DNA of 22,489 nucleotides from the NCBI GenBank assembly GCA_002686955.1, contig NYZA01000257.1:1-22489 (forward strand), read 5' to 3'. The notes under the pieces were generated by a model, which did no database searches, had not been told where the DNA came from, and saw nothing but the letters and a program-made list of their open reading frames with translations. The translations under genes were made by a program, and so were the position numbers. Origin of the DNA: Gemmatimonadota bacterium (GTDB taxonomy: Bacteria; GCA-2686955). Shown here piece by piece: positions 16,101 through 22,489 of this stretch. The stretch's first letter is position 1. Each line of letters starts with the position of its first letter.

Positions 16101-16332
16101 GGGCGCGGTTTTCGTGGACGTGGGTTCGGCTTGGAACAACAACTCGGATTGGCGCCTGAGCACTCGAACCGAGAGTGGAGAACGCATGCTCGATGATCTG
16201 CTCCTGGGGTATGGTATCGGGGGACGTTGGAATCTGGGCTTCTTTGTCCTCAAGTTCGACGTCGGGTGGCAAGATGACTTCGCCCATCGATCGAAGCCCC
16301 GCTGGTACTTAACCTTGGGGCCGGAGTTCTAG
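13147..16332 (+). CDS. Periplasmic gluzincin protease - TolB-like propeller - BamA-like barrel fusion
   Basis: The protein is 1061 residues. A signal peptide covers about residues 1-24 (FSLIMVSICAGIATGQG). Residues about 35-270 are a peptidase-MA-like metalloprotease: HHELIH holds the HEXXH zinc motif (His138, Glu139, His142), and LWFSEGLAEY supplies the third ligand, Glu172. Residues about 298-575 hold about six PD40/TolB-type blades, recognisable by repeated SWSPDG-like strings (LSPDGSKVAF, WSPTGDRIAF, WSPDGERLVF, APDGRHVLF, SRDGSKLVF). An acidic linker (about 600-680) leads to about 380 residues like the BamA/surface-antigen D15 barrel. It has FFLGGMQNWLNR, LRGADYY and VFVDVGSAW, and ends LTLGPEF. 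All expected catalytic residues are present. It should sit in the outer membrane with protease and propeller in the periplasm. A role in processing or assembly of envelope proteins is an inference. The next gene starts 4 bp after its stop. Confidence 0.88.
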   Translation: MIRSTLRIRFSLIMVSICAGIATGQGFGKNKVQYENWDWFLLESKNFDVYFYSGAEDLARFAAIESERALSQIAREFRYEISDRIPLIIYKSHNDFQTTNVTPGLLPEGVGGFTEFLKHRVVVPYEGDYDQFRHVLHHELIHAVMFDMLYGRSLANLIGGQSSLRLPLWFSEGLAEYASEGWDTKADMFIRDAVLSGTLPPIDYLGGYFAYKGGQSLFRFLGDRYGREKIGELLGKVRSLRKLDSALEQSCGMTMEALNREWSKAMRREYWPEIASRDEPEEFARRLTDHRKLQNYYNTSPSLSPDGSKVAFLSDRNVYADVYLLSAIDGKVIRRLVKGQRSGKFEELHWLRPGIGWSPASDYIALAAKAGERDHLFVIDVKDGDVDRELDFDLDGLFSPAWSPTGDRIAFVGLKDGASDIYYVDLADESIHAVTSDPFSDTDPSWSPDGERLVFISDRGGARGEGFSSEAMTRHDYRHVDVYMTSRDGNDITRITDDPFIEETPIVAPDGRHVLFTADPNGCFNVFVHSLDDGQRWPITNVLTGAFDISLSRDGSKLVFAALSDAGWDVFEMSNPLSVEPGRIELVPTAFRQLEEDRRAWVAEAEATDSTETLAPLDVGAPDFDQFIFSKETVIRVGELAEAETPNPELTPPDSLSTDSAENPIGGPQDEDDEELSVRPYSPKFSPDLVYGAAAYSQYFGVVGASQIALSDVLGNHQIYISTNLYFDLENSDFYGSYFYLPNRNDYGFSIFHNAFLWLSDNPEFVEDKLLEGGYDYAPGSIIFFRDRFYGGGIAMRRPLDRFRRLEGELGMVFIDREFLDLDAKSQHRRLVQMRTSYVTDTALWGITGPMGGAVSRFGVSVSPALSDNQLSFATFDADLRRYFLIGKEYSFALRFFGGASIGDDPQQFFLGGMQNWLNRDLGDDFRIENLDDLYFASFATPLRGADYYTQVGRRVALANIEFRFPLLRHLAMGFPLPIELGNIRGAVFVDVGSAWNNNSDWRLSTRTESGERMLDDLLLGYGIGGRWNLGFFVLKFDVGWQDDFAHRSKPRWYLTLGPEF

Positions 16333-16336
16333 CGTT

Positions 16337-17614
16337 ATGCGATCGTTCGATTGCGCAGCCGCGAAACTGCTGATGGCGGTTTCTCTGAGCCTCTCGTTCT
16401 CCTGCGAGGTCGCGGTGGCTGCGGCCAGGGCTGAGAGCTTGAGTTTCGAGTTTGGGGTGTACGGAACCCCCGCGGCGGGCGAGGGTCTGGGCGGAGTTGA
16501 CGTGTTCGTTGGAATCACCAACAAGCGATTGCAGTTCGTGAAGAAGCGGGGCCGCTGGATCGCGGACTATTCGATCACGATCGATCTGTTGACGGAAGAC
16601 GGAACGCGGGTCAAAGGGAAGACCGTCGAGCATCGACGTACCGCCAAGGGATATCGGTTCACGAATGACGCCACCATCCGCCAGGTTACCCACATGCGTT
16701 TCGACATGCCCGGAGGACGATTTCGCGTCGCGGCTCGGGTGCGGGACGAAGACCTTCGAACAGAGATCGCGAGGGAGAAGACCGTGGAGGTCGGTTCCGT
16801 TCTCGGTGGCGATCTAGGGCTGAGCGACATCATTCTCCTCGCCGATCGCGAAGAGGCCGCATCAGGCAGATTCGCGGATTTTCAGTCGATCTACTTCGAA
16901 ACCAAATCCGACCAAGAAGGAACACTGTATGCTGTGTTCCGAGTGGTGGGCAAAATGAATGGAGAAGCAGGTGGACGGGCACTCTTTCGACACCCTTCTG
17001 GTAACGTAGTTAGAGATGCAGAGTTCGGTCTTCCCGCGGAAGAGGGGTGGCGCTTCATCGAGCTGAGCGCCGAAGGTCTACCTACGACGGTCTACGATAT
17101 CGAAGTGAGCTTGAGCGCCGATTCGGGTATGGAGACGCGCGCGAAGCGAAAGTTGATTATTCGCTCCGCGGGCGTCTCTCCTTTGGTGAGCGATTTGGGT
17201 GAAGCAATCGACCAACTCCGATATATTGCGGAGAAGAACGAGCGAGACCGAATGAAGGAGGCGCATGACGAGGAAAAGCGGAGTCTCTTCGAAGCGTTTT
17301 GGAAGGCGCGCGATCCGTCGCCGGGGACGCCGGACAACGAGTTGATGGACGAGTATTATCGTCGCATCAACGAGGCAGACACACGTTTTCGCTGTTACAA
17401 GGCGGGCTGGAAGACCGATCGGGGCTGGGTCTTCGTGACACACGGCGAGCCGAATGAAATCGAACGCTATCCTTTCGAGCTCGAAACTCATCCCTACGAA
17501 GTCTGGCGCTATTTCAATCCGGAACGTCGTTTCGTCTTCGTGGATCGGAATGGATTTGGAGACTACGATATGGTCGAGAGCACGGGGGGCAACTTCCGAT
17601 ACGGCGTGGATTGA
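16337..17614 (+). CDS. GWxTD domain-containing exported protein
   Basis: The protein is 425 residues, starting 4 bp after the previous stop, with GGAG 10 bases upstream of ATG 16337. A signal peptide is present (LLMAVSLSLSFSCEVAVAA). Residues about 30-275 are beta-rich repeats. A charged helix (about 290-330) precedes the GWxTD domain: GWKTD at 357-361, then RGWVFVTHGEPNEIE and YEVWRYFNPERRFVFVDRNGFGDY, very typical of the family. GWxTD proteins are widespread in FCB-group and candidate phyla. Their function is not established. The near-contiguous arrangement with the protease/barrel fusion suggests that they act together at the envelope. Its TGA and the stop of the opposite-strand antiporter gene form a single palindrome, TGATCA. 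Confidence 0.92.
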   Translation: MRSFDCAAAKLLMAVSLSLSFSCEVAVAAARAESLSFEFGVYGTPAAGEGLGGVDVFVGITNKRLQFVKKRGRWIADYSITIDLLTEDGTRVKGKTVEHRRTAKGYRFTNDATIRQVTHMRFDMPGGRFRVAARVRDEDLRTEIAREKTVEVGSVLGGDLGLSDIILLADREEAASGRFADFQSIYFETKSDQEGTLYAVFRVVGKMNGEAGGRALFRHPSGNVVRDAEFGLPAEEGWRFIELSAEGLPTTVYDIEVSLSADSGMETRAKRKLIIRSAGVSPLVSDLGEAIDQLRYIAEKNERDRMKEAHDEEKRSLFEAFWKARDPSPGTPDNELMDEYYRRINEADTRFRCYKAGWKTDRGWVFVTHGEPNEIERYPFELETHPYEVWRYFNPERRFVFVDRNGFGDYDMVESTGGNFRYGVD

Positions 17615-18559
17615 TCAGATGTTGGCGCCATATGTGAGAGCAACGTAAGATAAGTAGCCGACGATCAGGAGGAGCCCTTCGCGTCGTCGCACACGGCCCG
17701 AGGTGGCAAGGATCGGAATCAGTGCCACGCCGAATAGGAGTGCGGCCGGCATATCGATGCGCAGGCTGCTCGGGCTTACCCGTAAGGGGCGCAAGATGGC
17801 CGTAAGGCCGAGCACGGCCCCGATATTGTAGATGTTCGATCCGACCACGTTGCCGAGGCCGAGCTCTTCGTGCCGCCGAATCGACGCGAGCCATGTCGTG
17901 GCTGCCTCGGGGAGCGACGTTCCGATCGCCACCACGGTCAGTCCGATCAAGAGGTCGGGCACTCCGAGCTTCTGTCCAATGGCGACCGCTGAGTTCACCA
18001 GGAGACTCGCGGCGTAGGCGATCCCGACCAGCGCGAGCAGGAGCAGGCATAGAGCGACCGGCAGCGAGATGACCCGGTTCTCGACGGGTTCGACTTCGCC
18101 GGTGGCCGTATAGCCGCGATCACCGCGGATCGAGCTCACCACGAAAACGCTCAGCCCCAAGAGAAGAAGTGCGCCGTCCAGTCGGCCGACAAGGCCGTCC
18201 ATCGCCATGACCAGCATGCCCACAGTGGCCGCGAGCATGAGGGGCATGTCTCGGGTGAGCACTCTTCTCCGTGCATGGATGGGACGAATCAGAGCCGCGC
18301 CGCCGAGGACCAATCCGATGTTGGCTATGTTGCTCCCCAAGACGTTGCCCATCGCGATGTCTTGTCTGCCCTCCAGAGCGGCAACCACGCAAACGAAGAT
18401 CTCCGGGGCCGAGGTGCCGAATGCGACAATCGTGAGGCCGATGACCCGCTTGGTCAATCCGATCCGCTGGGCCAGGCTGATGGAGGCCTTGAGCAGGAGC
18501 TCGGCCGTCCCGTAGAGGAGGGCCACGGCGATGAACAGGCTGGAAAGATCCCCTAGCAT
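17615..18559 (-). CDS. Na+/Ca2+ antiporter-type CaCA family membrane protein
   Basis: The protein is 314 residues from ATG 18557-18559, the usual length for YrbG/MJ0091-like exchangers. It has about ten hydrophobic segments in two halves. Each half carries an alpha-repeat: IGLTIVAFGTSAPE plus GNVLGSN (about 40-77), and IGLTVVAIGTSLPE plus GNVVGSN (about 205-242). The acidic residues Glu53 and Glu218 of the GTSxPE motifs, which bind the cation, are intact. It probably exchanges Na+ (or H+) for Ca2+ across the inner membrane; the exact ions cannot be told. It lies 97 bp downstream of dnaK on the same strand, but the dnaK terminator stands between them. No good Shine-Dalgarno or promoter is seen before this start, so some read-through or a hidden start signal is likely. 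Confidence 0.9.
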   Translation of the reverse strand: MLGDLSSLFIAVALLYGTAELLLKASISLAQRIGLTKRVIGLTIVAFGTSAPEIFVCVVAALEGRQDIAMGNVLGSNIANIGLVLGGAALIRPIHARRRVLTRDMPLMLAATVGMLVMAMDGLVGRLDGALLLLGLSVFVVSSIRGDRGYTATGEVEPVENRVISLPVALCLLLLALVGIAYAASLLVNSAVAIGQKLGVPDLLIGLTVVAIGTSLPEAATTWLASIRRHEELGLGNVVGSNIYNIGAVLGLTAILRPLRVSPSSLRIDMPAALLFGVALIPILATSGRVRRREGLLLIVGYLSYVALTYGANI

Positions 18560-18584
18560 GTGGGAGTCGCAGGCGAAGAGGTGT

Positions 18585-18622
18585 ACAAAGAAGAGGCCGA
18601 CGCAGTCTCCCACGTCGGCCCC
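18585..18622 (-). terminator. Rho-independent terminator of dnaK
   Basis: On the minus strand GGGGCCGACG pairs with CGTCGGCCTC (10 bp, one G-T pair) around a 10-base loop, followed by TTCTTTGT. It starts 34 bp after the dnaK stop and ends 25 bp before the antiporter ATG. Confidence 0.75.
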
Positions 18623-18656
18623 TGCTCGGTACCAAAAAGCGTCTTGTGGTGCTGCG

Positions 18657-20591
18657 CTACTTGTCGTCCACCACCTCGAAGTCCGCATCGACGACGCCGT
18701 CGGCTCCCTCGGGCTTGGACGAAGCCGCGCCCGCGGGTTCCTCCGCGCCGGTTGCCGCTCCCGGATCGGGCCGCGCGCCGGCGTCTTCCGGTGCCGCCTG
18801 CTGATACAGCTTCTCCGCGACTGAGTGCAGCGCCTGCTCCAGTTCAGCCTTGGCCGCGGTGATCGAGGCGAGATCGTCTCCCGAGACCGCCTTGCGGACC
18901 GATTCGATCGCTGTCTCGACATTCGATTTCTCGTTCTCGTCGAGCTTCTCGCCATTCTCCTTGATCAGCCGTTCAGCCTGGTAGGCGGTGTTGTCGGCCT
19001 CGTTGCGCGCGTCGACCAGCTCACGGCGGGCGCGGTCCTCTTCGGCGTGGAGCTCGGCGTCTTTGACCATGCCCTGAACTTCGTCGTCTGAGAGGCCGCC
19101 GGTCGCTTCGATCTTGATCGATTGCTCTTTGCCGGTTGCCTTGTCCTCGGCCGAGACGTGCAGGATGCCGTTCGCGTCGATATCGAAGGTCACCTCGATC
19201 TGTGGCATTCCGCGCGGTGCCAGAGGGATGCCCGTGAGCTGGAAGCGACCGATCGTCTTGTTCTGGGCGGCCATCTTTCGCTCGCCCTGGAGCACGTGGA
19301 TCTCGACCGTGGCCTGGTTGTCGGCCGCGGTGGAGAAGATCTGGCTCTTGCGCGAAGGGATCGTCGTATTGCGATCGATGAGCGCGGTGGAGACGCCTCC
19401 CTGTGTTTCGATGCCAAGGGTGAGCGGCGTGACGTCGAGCAGAAGCACGTCCTTCACGTCGCCGGCGAGAACACCGCCCTGGATCGCCGCGCCAACCGCG
19501 ACCACCTCGTCCGGATTCACTCCTCGGTTCGGCTCCTTGCCGAAGAACTCCTTGACCAGCTCTTGGACCTTCGGGATGCGCGTAGAGCCCCCGACCAGGA
19601 TCACCTCGTCAATCTGAGAGGGCTGAAGCCCCGCGTCGGAGAGCGCCTGTCGGCAAGGGGCGAGCGTGCGCTGGAAAAGCGAAACACAAAGAGCCTCGAA
19701 CTTGGCCCGAGTGAGAGTCTGCACCAGATGCTTCGGACCCGAAGCGTCGGCCGTGATGAAGGGCAGATTGATCTCGGACTGACCGGTCGTGGAGAGCTCG
19801 CATTTGGCCTTCTCGGCGGCCTCTTTCAGCCGCTGCAGGGCCATGGGGTCCGCCGAAAGATCGACACCCTCCGCACGGCGGAACTCGGCCACTAGCCAGT
19901 CGATGACGGCCTGGTCGAAATCGTCGCCGCCCAGGTGGGTGTCGCCGTTCGTCGCCTTGACCTCGGTCACGCCGTCGCCCAGCTCCAGCACCGAAATGTC
20001 GAAGGTGCCTCCGCCCAGGTCGAAGACGGCGATCGTCTGCTCCTTTTCCTTTCCCAGACCGTAGGAGAGTGCGGCGGCGGTGGGTTCATTGATGATTCGC
20101 TTCACCTCCAGTCCCGCGATGCGTCCAGCATCCTTGGTCGCCTGGCGCTGGGAGTCGTTGAAGTAGGCGGGAACCGTGATCACCGCCTCCGTTACAGATT
20201 CCCCCAAGTACTCCTCAGCGGTCGTCTTCAGTTTCTGCAGGATCTTCGCGCTGATTTCGGGCGGAGCCAAGAGCTTGTCGTCGATCTTCACGCGCGCATC
20301 GGAGTTGTCCCCGGCGGCCACATCGTAGGGGACCTCTCCGGTCTCGGTACCGACCTCGGAGAGCTTCCGTCCCATGAAGCGCTTGATGGAATAGACGGTC
20401 TTCGTGGGGTTTGTGATGGCCTGGCGCTTCGCCACCTGGCCCACCAAGAGTTCCCCGTCTCTGGCGAACGCCACGACGGAAGGGGTGGTTCTGCCACCTT
20501 CAGCGTTGGGAATCACGGTCGGCTCGCCACCTTCCATGACAGCGATGACCGAATTGGTCGTTCCTAGGTCGATCCCGACGATCTTGCCCAT
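18657..20591 (-). CDS. dnaK: Chaperone protein DnaK (Hsp70)
   Basis: The protein is 644 residues, full length. The ATPase domain (about 1-380) has [10 protein letters not shown]-type phosphate 1 (here GIDLGTTNS, 6-14), [27 protein letters not shown] and [12 protein letters not shown]. The hydrophobic linker is DVLLLD (381-386), followed by the beta substrate-binding domain starting TPLTLGIET. The helical lid and an Ala/Pro/Gly-rich tail end in [10 protein letters not shown], close to the bacterial consensus. The start is ATG 20589-20591 with AAGAGG 9 bases upstream. It refolds and protects proteins with DnaJ and GrpE, neither of which is adjacent here. A strong sigma-54-type promoter lies about 125 bp upstream (20715-20729). 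No CIRCE element was seen. It is divergent from tRNA-Leu/tig/clpP. Confidence 0.98.
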   Translation of the reverse strand: MGKIVGIDLGTTNSVIAVMEGGEPTVIPNAEGGRTTPSVVAFARDGELLVGQVAKRQAITNPTKTVYSIKRFMGRKLSEVGTETGEVPYDVAAGDNSDARVKIDDKLLAPPEISAKILQKLKTTAEEYLGESVTEAVITVPAYFNDSQRQATKDAGRIAGLEVKRIINEPTAAALSYGLGKEKEQTIAVFDLGGGTFDISVLELGDGVTEVKATNGDTHLGGDDFDQAVIDWLVAEFRRAEGVDLSADPMALQRLKEAAEKAKCELSTTGQSEINLPFITADASGPKHLVQTLTRAKFEALCVSLFQRTLAPCRQALSDAGLQPSQIDEVILVGGSTRIPKVQELVKEFFGKEPNRGVNPDEVVAVGAAIQGGVLAGDVKDVLLLDVTPLTLGIETQGGVSTALIDRNTTIPSRKSQIFSTAADNQATVEIHVLQGERKMAAQNKTIGRFQLTGIPLAPRGMPQIEVTFDIDANGILHVSAEDKATGKEQSIKIEATGGLSDDEVQGMVKDAELHAEEDRARRELVDARNEADNTAYQAERLIKENGEKLDENEKSNVETAIESVRKAVSGDDLASITAAKAELEQALHSVAEKLYQQAAPEDAGARPDPGAATGAEEPAGAASSKPEGADGVVDADFEVVDDK

Positions 20592-20623
20592 GTCTTGTTA
20601 CCTCTTCGAGTTCGGGAGCTGCG

Positions 20624-20642
20624 GCCCGCGATCCCCGCGGGC
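20624..20642 (-). other. Hairpin in the predicted dnaK leader
   Basis: GCCCGCG and CGCGGGC form a perfect 7-bp stem with a 5-base loop, 33 bases upstream of the dnaK ATG. It lies inside the transcript predicted from the sigma-54 promoter. A regulatory role is not shown. Confidence 0.4.
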
Positions 20643-20714
20643 TTACGATGATGCCGAAAGCTTACGAGAGAGGCGGGTTGTCGATTCCTGTTCTGCGGCG
20701 GACAAGAGACATGC

Positions 20715-20729
20715 GCAAGCTGCGTGCCA
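20715..20729 (-). promoter_or_regulatory. Sigma-54 (RpoN) -24/-12 promoter upstream of dnaK
   Basis: The minus strand reads TGGCACG-CAGC-TTGC. All 11 fixed bases of the consensus TGGCACG-N4-TTGC match, with the correct GG-N10-GC spacing and a pyrimidine before the TGG. Transcription is predicted near 20703, giving a dnaK leader of about 112 bases. With equal base frequencies, about 0.0002 such matches are expected in 405 bp on both strands. Confidence 0.75.
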
Positions 20730-20818
20730 GATGAATCTGTTGCGTCGCTGTTCTGCAAGGTGTTGCGAAACAAGCGCTTTGGTGCGCAGGGCACCTCCGG
20801 GCTCCCCGCGGCCCGAGG

Positions 20819-20833
20819 CTGCCAGGTTGGCAG
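20819..20833. repeat. Dyad symmetry upstream of the dnaK sigma-54 promoter
   Basis: CTGCCA and TGGCAG flank a 3-base centre. It is 90 bp upstream of the -24 element and next to the stronger dyad at 20838-20856. Confidence 0.35.
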
Positions 20834-20837
20834 TGAC

Positions 20838-20856
20838 CTGACACGTTCGGTGTCAG
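20838..20856. repeat. Perfect 7-bp dyad, candidate enhancer-binding site
   Basis: CTGACAC and GTGTCAG are separated by GTTCG. The centre lies about 145 bp upstream of the predicted dnaK transcription start. NtrC-type activators usually bind dyads about 100-150 bp upstream of their promoters. Confidence 0.45.
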
Positions 20857-20892
20857 CGGCCGGCGATCGACCGCGATTCGGTCCCCAAGATG

Positions 20893-20921
20893 TTGACCCG
20901 TCACCCGGGCGGTGACAGACT
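20893..20921 (+). promoter_or_regulatory. Possible sigma-70-type promoter for tRNA-Leu/tig/clpP
   Basis: TTGACC (20893-20898) and CAGACT (20916-20921) are 17 bp apart. The -10 box is imperfect. The dyad at 20900-20916 fills the spacer, so a bound protein would block or alter this promoter. Predicted start is near 20928, about 69 bases before the tRNA. Confidence 0.4.
20900..20916. repeat. Dyad in the spacer of the possible tRNA-Leu promoter
   Basis: GTCACC and GGTGAC flank a 5-base CGGGC centre. Its position between the -35 and -10 boxes is typical of an operator. It could also serve as a distal site for the dnaK promoter. Confidence 0.4.
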
Positions 20922-20996
20922 CCCTGTTTTCATCGGGGAAACCGACCCATCGGGCGGTGCTCCCTGGTGTCTCCGGTCGAGATCGTCGGTGTACTG

Positions 20997-21081
<85 letters not shown>

Positions 21082-21111
21082 CTACACACGAGGCGGCACC
21101 GGCGCGACAAG

Positions 21112-21117
21112 AGAGGA
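21112..21117 (+). promoter_or_regulatory. Shine-Dalgarno supporting the GTG start of tig
   Basis: AGAGGA lies 6 bases before GTG 21124. An upstream in-frame ATG at 21040 lies inside the tRNA gene and can be excluded. Confidence 0.75.
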
Positions 21118-21123
21118 ATCAAA

Positions 21124-22404
21124 GTGCACGTCGAAGTTCTCCAGGAGCCCTCCTGGAAACGGCGAATCCAGATCGAGGTTCCGGCTGACCAGGTCACGCG
21201 TGAGTACGAAGAGATCTCCCGAAGATTTCAACGGACCGCCAGCTTGCCCGGTTTTCGCAAGGGCAAGGTTCCCCGCAGCCTGGTCCAGAAGTCGTTCGCC
21301 GGCAGAATCCGGCAAGAGGTCGTCAATCGATTGCTCGACGACGCCTACCGGAACGCGATTCGCGAAGCCGACATCGACCCGATCTCCTATCCCACGATCG
21401 ACAAGCTCGAGTTCAATCTCGGCGAGCCGATGACGATCCATGCAGTCGTGGAGGTCAAGCCGGAGATCGAATTCGTGGACTACAAGGGGGTGAAGGCTGT
21501 TCGCCCCGCCGCCGCGATCACCGACGATGATCTGGACCAGGCCCTGGAGAACCTGAGGGAGCGGCAAGCCCAGTTCCGTTGTGTCGAGGGAAGAACCGCC
21601 CAGGCGGACGACATGGTGATCGTCGACCAGGAGGCTCATGACGAGACCGGTCTAAAGATCCCGAAAGGATCGGGAGAGGATCTGGCGATCCCCGTGGGGC
21701 GCCGCCTCACACGGCCTGAATTCGAAGAGGCTCTGATCGGCGCCGCGGCGGGAGACGAGCGCAAGGTCCAGGTCGATTTCCCTGCGGACGCCGACGATCC
21801 CGCCTTCGCCGGCAAGAACGTGACCTTCACACTCTTCGTCAAAGAGGTGAAGCTCAAGGAGCTGCCCGATCTCGACGACGACTTTGCCTCGGAGATGGGC
21901 GACTTCGGCACAGTCGACGATCTCCGCGCTGCCGTTCACGCCGACCTGGAGCGCCACGCCACCCAACGGGCCGAGGAGTCTTTGCGGTCCCAGTTGGTCG
22001 AGATCTTGGTCGAGAGAAACCCCTTCGATCTGCCCGTGGCCATGGTTGAACGCTACCTCGACAGCGTGGTCGAATCGTCCGCGGCTCAGTCCCGGCGCGA
22101 CCCGCGCGAGGCCGCGAGCTTTGACCCCGATGTCGTGCGGGAGCAGCACCGAGAAATGGCCCAGAAGCTGATCCGCAAGACGCTGCTCTTCGAGGCGATC
22201 CAGAAGCTCGAGTCGATCGCCGTGAGTGAAGAGGATCTGGATGAGCATGTCGCCAAGATCGCCGAACTGAACAATCTCCCGCCGAGGAAGATGCGAGTCT
22301 CTCTCGAAAAGGAGGGCAAGCTCGCCCGCCTTCACGACGAACTACTGGAAGAGAAGACCTTTGGTGTATTGATCGCTCTGGCCGACGTAGCCGAGACGGC
22401 CTGA
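21124..22404 (+). CDS. tig: Trigger factor (ribosome-associated chaperone / peptidyl-prolyl isomerase)
   Basis: The protein is 426 residues from GTG 21124. The N-terminal ribosome-binding domain (about 1-115) includes the signature GFRKGKVP (43-50), which docks on ribosomal protein L23. The FKBP-type isomerase domain lies at about 155-245 (ADDMVIVDQEAHDE to VTFTLFVKEVKLKELP). The C-terminal helical chaperone domain follows, with the typical NPFDLPVAMVERYLD. It shields nascent chains at the exit tunnel, working in parallel with DnaK, which is encoded divergently 532 bp away. It is followed 26 bp later by clpP, the common bacterial order tig-clpP(-clpX). Confidence 0.97.
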   Translation: MHVEVLQEPSWKRRIQIEVPADQVTREYEEISRRFQRTASLPGFRKGKVPRSLVQKSFAGRIRQEVVNRLLDDAYRNAIREADIDPISYPTIDKLEFNLGEPMTIHAVVEVKPEIEFVDYKGVKAVRPAAAITDDDLDQALENLRERQAQFRCVEGRTAQADDMVIVDQEAHDETGLKIPKGSGEDLAIPVGRRLTRPEFEEALIGAAAGDERKVQVDFPADADDPAFAGKNVTFTLFVKEVKLKELPDLDDDFASEMGDFGTVDDLRAAVHADLERHATQRAEESLRSQLVEILVERNPFDLPVAMVERYLDSVVESSAAQSRRDPREAASFDPDVVREQHREMAQKLIRKTLLFEAIQKLESIAVSEEDLDEHVAKIAELNNLPPRKMRVSLEKEGKLARLHDELLEEKTFGVLIALADVAETA

Positions 22405-22430
22405 CGCGGACCCTAAGGAAAGGAGAGAGG

Positions 22431-22489
22431 ATGAAGGCTTACAACCGAATCCCCGGGGTTTGGGAACGAACCTCCCGCGGCGACCAGCC
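22431..22489 (+). CDS. clpP: ATP-dependent Clp protease proteolytic subunit, N-terminal start (3' truncated)
   Basis: Only the first 19 codons are visible. IPGVWERTSRGDQ matches the conserved ClpP N-terminus (IPxVxExTSRGER type), with a short leader MKAYNR. AAAGGAG lies just upstream of ATG 22431. The position right after tig agrees. ClpP with ClpX or ClpA degrades unfolded and tagged proteins in the cytoplasm. The catalytic Ser-His-Asp residues lie beyond the window. Confidence 0.88.
   Translation, partial: MKAYNRIPGVWERTSRGDQ

Larger units (their letters stand above)
20592..20996. other. 405-bp divergent regulatory region between dnaK and tRNA-Leu/tig
   Basis: No credible protein-coding gene lies here. 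The open frames crossing it have no signal, motif or ribosome-binding site. It holds the dnaK ribosome-binding site and leader hairpin, a sigma-54-type promoter facing dnaK, three dyad symmetries, and a possible sigma-70 promoter facing the tRNA. A direct repeat GCTTACGA also occurs at 20641-20648 and 20660-20667 (19-bp period) inside the predicted dnaK leader. Confidence 0.7.

Noticed and set aside
20589-20713. Complementarity between the dnaK start region and CATGTCTCTTGT at 20702-20713 (minus strand), as a possible start-sequestering RNA structure
   Set aside because: Pairing needs a 2-base bulge, and the upstream arm lies almost wholly before the predicted transcription start at 20703, so it would not be in the mRNA.
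20592-20996. A CIRCE element (HrcA site) for dnaK
   Set aside because: No TTAGCACTC-N9-GAGTGCTAA or close variant was found on either strand.

Overview
This 22.5 kb window is compact, GC-rich, chromosomal bacterial DNA from a Gram-negative (diderm) organism. The gene set combines PorV/PorQ-type outer-membrane barrels, a surface protein with a FlgD/T9SS-like C-terminal domain, a GWxTD-domain protein and a giant periplasmic protease/propeller/barrel fusion. This mix fits the FCB-related candidate phyla (Eisenbacteria, Krumholzibacteria, Latescibacteria and similar); the exact phylum is an inference. No insertion sequence, phage gene or CRISPR array was seen.

Layout. (1) 1-2132, plus: the C-terminal end of a large secreted protein followed by a PorV-like barrel, closed by a strong intrinsic terminator. 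(2) 2205-4987, plus: an NtrB-like histidine kinase and an NtrC-like sigma-54 activator. (3) 5147-7017, plus: a secreted helical-repeat protein and ssb. (4) 7040-7936, minus: a secreted protein with an internal duplication. (5) 8012-12706, plus: four genes linked by three 4-bp stop/start overlaps. They are a PorV-like barrel, a second predicted barrel, a CBM48-like domain fused to a barrel, and a CBM48-like lipoprotein. (6) 12767-17614, plus: a small exported cysteine-motif protein, the 1061-residue protease/TolB-propeller/BamA-like fusion, and a GWxTD protein. (7) 17615-20591, minus: a Na+/Ca2+-type antiporter and dnaK. (8) 20592-20996: a 405-bp divergent regulatory region. (9) 20997-22489, plus: tRNA-Leu(UAG), tig and the start of clpP.

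Two things stand out. First, the overlapping four-gene cluster looks like a dedicated outer-membrane assembly carrying two related glycan-binding-type modules, one of which lacks a conserved Trp. I do not recognise it as a described system. Second, dnaK is preceded by a near-perfect sigma-54 (-24/-12) promoter, with dyad symmetries about 100-190 bp upstream of it where an enhancer-binding protein could sit. The window also encodes such an activator. No CIRCE element or sigma-32-like promoter was seen. Sigma-54 control of dnaK, if real, would be unusual.

Together the window encodes envelope biogenesis and surface display (1, 5, 6), protein folding and turnover (dnaK, tig, clpP), and one signalling system. 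Functions of the barrel, helical-repeat and duplicated proteins are not known.
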